Positions 44,563-46,766 of a stretch of 46,766 bases of DNA are shown one piece after another; the first letter of the stretch is position 1, and every line of letters starts with the position of its first letter. Both the position numbers and the translations under genes were made by a program. The stretch is from the NCBI GenBank assembly GCA_023664265.1, contig JAMPFV010000015.1, positions 1 through 46,766 on the forward strand, written 5' to 3'. This DNA comes from Roseburia sp. (GTDB lineage: Bacteria > Bacillota > Clostridia > Lachnospirales > Lachnospiraceae). Under the pieces are notes generated by a model. It worked only from the letters and a program-made list of their open reading frames with translations. It did no database searches and was not told the DNA's origin.

Positions 44563-46635
44563 ATGAGACCAAAAAAGACCAAATGCCCTATCTGCGGAAG
44601 TAAAATGAAAAACGAGGACGGCAGCCTGCGCTGCAGCTCCTGCGGCTATTGTATCTCCGCAGCCTCCTCGCTCTCAAGCGCATACACTGCCGGCAGCGCA
44701 CACCCTGTTACCGCCGGCAGCCCTGCATCAGGCGGCATATCCCCTGCTCCCGCCGGCAGCCCTGCATCAGGCAGCGCATCCCCGGCTCCCGGCGTATATC
44801 AGAAATCGCCGCAACAGGCCAAGCCCGGCGCCTACTCCTATGATGAGGACCATGCCGCCGCACCGCACAAGAAAGCCTCCGGCGGCTCTCTCGACAAATA
44901 CACCAAGTGGAAGCTGATTGCGGCTGTCGCCATTGTTCTCTCCACAATCGGCATCCTGCTCCCCGATCTGATGAACAGCACCAACAAGACTCCTGCGTAT
45001 GATGTCTGGAAACCCAACACGATTCCCGCTCCGGAGGGCTATGATGAACAGTTGGAGGACAAGAAGGATGAAATCCGGCAAGCCTCCGAATCCGGACAGT
45101 CCATGGCGCTCAGCGCCGTCCTTCCCGAGTCGGAAATGTGGCAGCAGTTTATCAGTCAGGTATTTGACAAGGACTACCTTCTCGTGGGCGCGGACGAGCT
45201 TGCGCAGGTCGTCTCCCTGAAGCTGTACGACAGCGACTACTATTATCAGGTAATCGAGTATTCACTGGACAACGGTCGAAGCGGCAAATTCTTCTACAAC
45301 AATGTATCCTCCCTCAACACCGCCGATCTGCGCTGCTTCCCCAATCTGGAGGTACTGGATCTGGGACGGGAGGAATTGGAGCGCACCGACTTGAACGGGC
45401 TGTGGCGGCTTCGGGAGCTGCACTGCGCCAACTCTCCTCTGGAGCTTGCCGAGATAACAGACCCTGCACAGCTCCAATCGCTGTATCTCTCCATGAATAT
45501 ATTCAGCGACAGTCTGTTTGGAATAGAGGCTTTCACCAACCTGTCCCATTTGTCGGTGGACGGAAATTGGTACCTGACAGACATCAGCCCGCTCTCCGCC
45601 CTCGAAAACCTTACCTCTCTGGAAATCACCGACGGGGATACCATCGACAGCTTTCAGGTGCTCTACGACATGCCATGGCTGGAGAAGCTCTCCATCGATT
45701 CCCAAAAGCTGAGGGACATCGGCTTCGTCTCCGGCATGTCCGGCCTGACGGAGCTGACCATTCAAAACAGCGAGGTGAAAAAGCCGGATGCACTGAATGA
45801 CTGCAAGGACACGCTGACCAAGCTGAATCTGAGCCATAACGCTCAGATAACCGATTACGCCGTCGTCTCAGAAATGACACGCTTGTCAGATTTAACGCTG
45901 TTCATCTCCTACTCCTTTGATGAACCATCTCAGCTTCCGGACTTCTCCAACATGCCCGAGCTCAAGCGCCTGTCCATCGGAAATTATGACAACTTTGACG
46001 GACTCGCCGCCGCTGCCGGACTTGAGGAGCTGTCCATCCGGGATGTCTACACAAACGACCTCTCCGCCGTCTCCGGCCTTACCAAGCTGAAGCGGCTGAA
46101 CCTGATCGACATGTCACTGGATCCCGGCGCGATTGAACCGCTTATGAGCCTGACGAATCTGGAAGTCCTTGATATGACCGACAGCTATATCTGGGGAAAT
46201 GTGGAAGAATTGTTAAAGCTTCCAAACTTAAAAGAGCTGAACCTTGACGATTGCACTACCGGATTTGACGTGGAAAACCTGACGTTCAACGAGAGCCTGA
46301 CCTCCTTAAACATGAGCAACACCACCCTCAAGGCCCTCGTCAACGGAGAGTGGGACTATAATGCCGGCGATGCCAACAACTTCGACCTCTCGCAGCACAC
46401 GGATATCTTCCAATACTACCCGAATCTGACGGAGCTGTATCTGTCCGAAACAGGCCTTGACGACGTCGCCTTCGCCGCAGACCTCCGACACCTGATGTTT
46501 CTGGACATCACCGACAACTATGTGACAGACCTCTCCCCGCTGTCCGGCCTGCCGGACCTGAAGGCCGTCATGTGCGCCGAGAATCCCATCGCCAAGGACG
46601 GCGGCCTCGGGAACAGGGTTTTGTCAAAAAATTAG
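44563..46635 (+). CDS. Zinc-ribbon, membrane-anchored leucine-rich-repeat protein
   Basis: The product has 690 residues from ATG 44563 (AAAGGACTGG upstream). A zinc ribbon (KCPICGSKM, then RCSSCGYC) at residues 6-29 is followed by a Ser/Ala/Pro/Gly linker with two 13-residue repeats, a membrane span at about 115-137, and from about 240 a long array of leucine-rich repeats of the bacterial 20-24-residue type (LEVLDLGREEL, LKRLNLIDMSL, LEVLDMTDSYI, LKELNLDDC). The LRR part should be outside the cell and the ribbon inside. Such proteins may bind other proteins or surfaces. The last codons NRVLSKN look abnormal; a one-base difference in the A6 run at 46626-46631 would continue the frame to 46732. 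Confidence 0.9.
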   Translation: MRPKKTKCPICGSKMKNEDGSLRCSSCGYCISAASSLSSAYTAGSAHPVTAGSPASGGISPAPAGSPASGSASPAPGVYQKSPQQAKPGAYSYDEDHAAAPHKKASGGSLDKYTKWKLIAAVAIVLSTIGILLPDLMNSTNKTPAYDVWKPNTIPAPEGYDEQLEDKKDEIRQASESGQSMALSAVLPESEMWQQFISQVFDKDYLLVGADELAQVVSLKLYDSDYYYQVIEYSLDNGRSGKFFYNNVSSLNTADLRCFPNLEVLDLGREELERTDLNGLWRLRELHCANSPLELAEITDPAQLQSLYLSMNIFSDSLFGIEAFTNLSHLSVDGNWYLTDISPLSALENLTSLEITDGDTIDSFQVLYDMPWLEKLSIDSQKLRDIGFVSGMSGLTELTIQNSEVKKPDALNDCKDTLTKLNLSHNAQITDYAVVSEMTRLSDLTLFISYSFDEPSQLPDFSNMPELKRLSIGNYDNFDGLAAAAGLEELSIRDVYTNDLSAVSGLTKLKRLNLIDMSLDPGAIEPLMSLTNLEVLDMTDSYIWGNVEELLKLPNLKELNLDDCTTGFDVENLTFNESLTSLNMSNTTLKALVNGEWDYNAGDANNFDLSQHTDIFQYYPNLTELYLSETGLDDVAFAADLRHLMFLDITDNYVTDLSPLSGLPDLKAVMCAENPIAKDGGLGNRVLSKN
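44713..44790 (+). repeat. Two tandem 39-base repeats within the LRR gene
   Basis: Units at 44713-44751 and 44752-44790 differ at a few positions and encode AGSPASGGISPAP and AGSPASGSASPAP in the linker between zinc ribbon and membrane span. A shorter related piece (TAGSAHPV) precedes them. Copy number could vary between strains. Confidence 0.85.
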
Positions 46636-46754
46636 CGCCATTACATATACCTTTAACCGCAATACAAAGGCAGAGACTTTCGACGGCAATATCCAAATTA
46701 ACTGCTATGTCGCGAAGTATCAGTTCAATTGAAATTAATTGAAAATAAGATTTT

Positions 46755-46760
46755 GGAGGG
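46755..46760 (+). promoter_or_regulatory. Ribosome binding site of a gene beyond the right edge
   Basis: GGAGGG is followed by ATAAGG at the window end, suggesting a start codon within a few bases after 46766. The stretch 46636-46754 has no other gene apart from the possible frameshifted end of the LRR gene. Confidence 0.4.
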
Positions 46761-46766
46761 ATAAGG

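Overview
The window looks like a chromosomal segment of a Gram-positive Clostridia member, most likely Lachnospiraceae. The evidence is the hrcA-grpE-dnaK-dnaJ-prmA-rsmE heat-shock cluster behind a perfect CIRCE operator, the ireB-ruvX-DUF1292-RNase J-mltG-like-trmR-trhP block (close to the Bacillus yrzL-yrrK-yrzB-yrrL-yrrM-yrrN order), a type III glutamine synthetase, strong Shine-Dalgarno sites and several TTG/GTG starts. Almost everything is on the minus strand. I see no rRNA, tRNA, CRISPR array or complete insertion sequence.

Region 1 (1-16439, minus) is one tightly packed run of fifteen genes read from 16439 towards 1 and leaving the window at the left edge. It encodes a VWA membrane protein, a 727-residue protein that I read as a contractile sheath subunit, two paralogous ~140-residue tube-like (Hcp/gp19-like) proteins, a J-domain protein, two FHA proteins, an intact PP2C phosphatase, a degenerate PP2C-TPR membrane protein, three unrecognised proteins that may be baseplate parts, an actin/Hsp70-fold ATPase with an extra N-terminal region, a PAAR-like (DUF4280) protein with a long C-terminal extension, and the start of a small membrane protein. 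I interpret this as a divergent contractile injection (type VI-like) apparatus of a Gram-positive cell, with FHA/PP2C control and chaperone-like ATPases. The 3' part of the PAAR-like gene and the gene after it are markedly AT-rich against a GC-rich 5' part, as expected of an exchangeable effector/immunity cassette.

Region 2 (16440-18783) separates this operon from a divergent 45-codon secreted-peptide gene. A near-perfect 20-bp palindrome lies between the two predicted promoters and touches the -35 zone of each. The peptide gene converges, with overlapping stop codons, on a 606-residue regulator carrying two XRE-type HTH domains and TPR-like helices. This has the form of a peptide quorum-sensing (RRNPP-type) switch placed to control the injection operon.

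Region 3 (18784-23500) holds a lipoprotein, an AT-rich Rpn/PD-(D/E)XK transposase-family gene flanked by hairpins, and the type III glutamine synthetase gene with a terminator-like hairpin in its leader. Region 4 (23503-30079) is the conserved tRNA-modification/RNA-decay/cell-wall block ending in mtaB. Region 5 (30100-36437) carries an HPr-like protein lacking the phosphorylatable histidine, thiI with its cysteine desulfurase, a chemoreceptor-like protein, rsmE and prmA. Region 6 (36583-41551) is the CIRCE-controlled chaperone operon. Region 7 (41585-46766) has a cupin, a cytidylate-kinase-like protein, a Sel1-repeat protein, an orphan coding remnant and a zinc-ribbon/leucine-rich-repeat membrane protein whose end appears frameshifted.

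All domain calls are made by eye from motifs. No database search was possible, so the injection-system interpretation rests on sequence resemblance and gene context.
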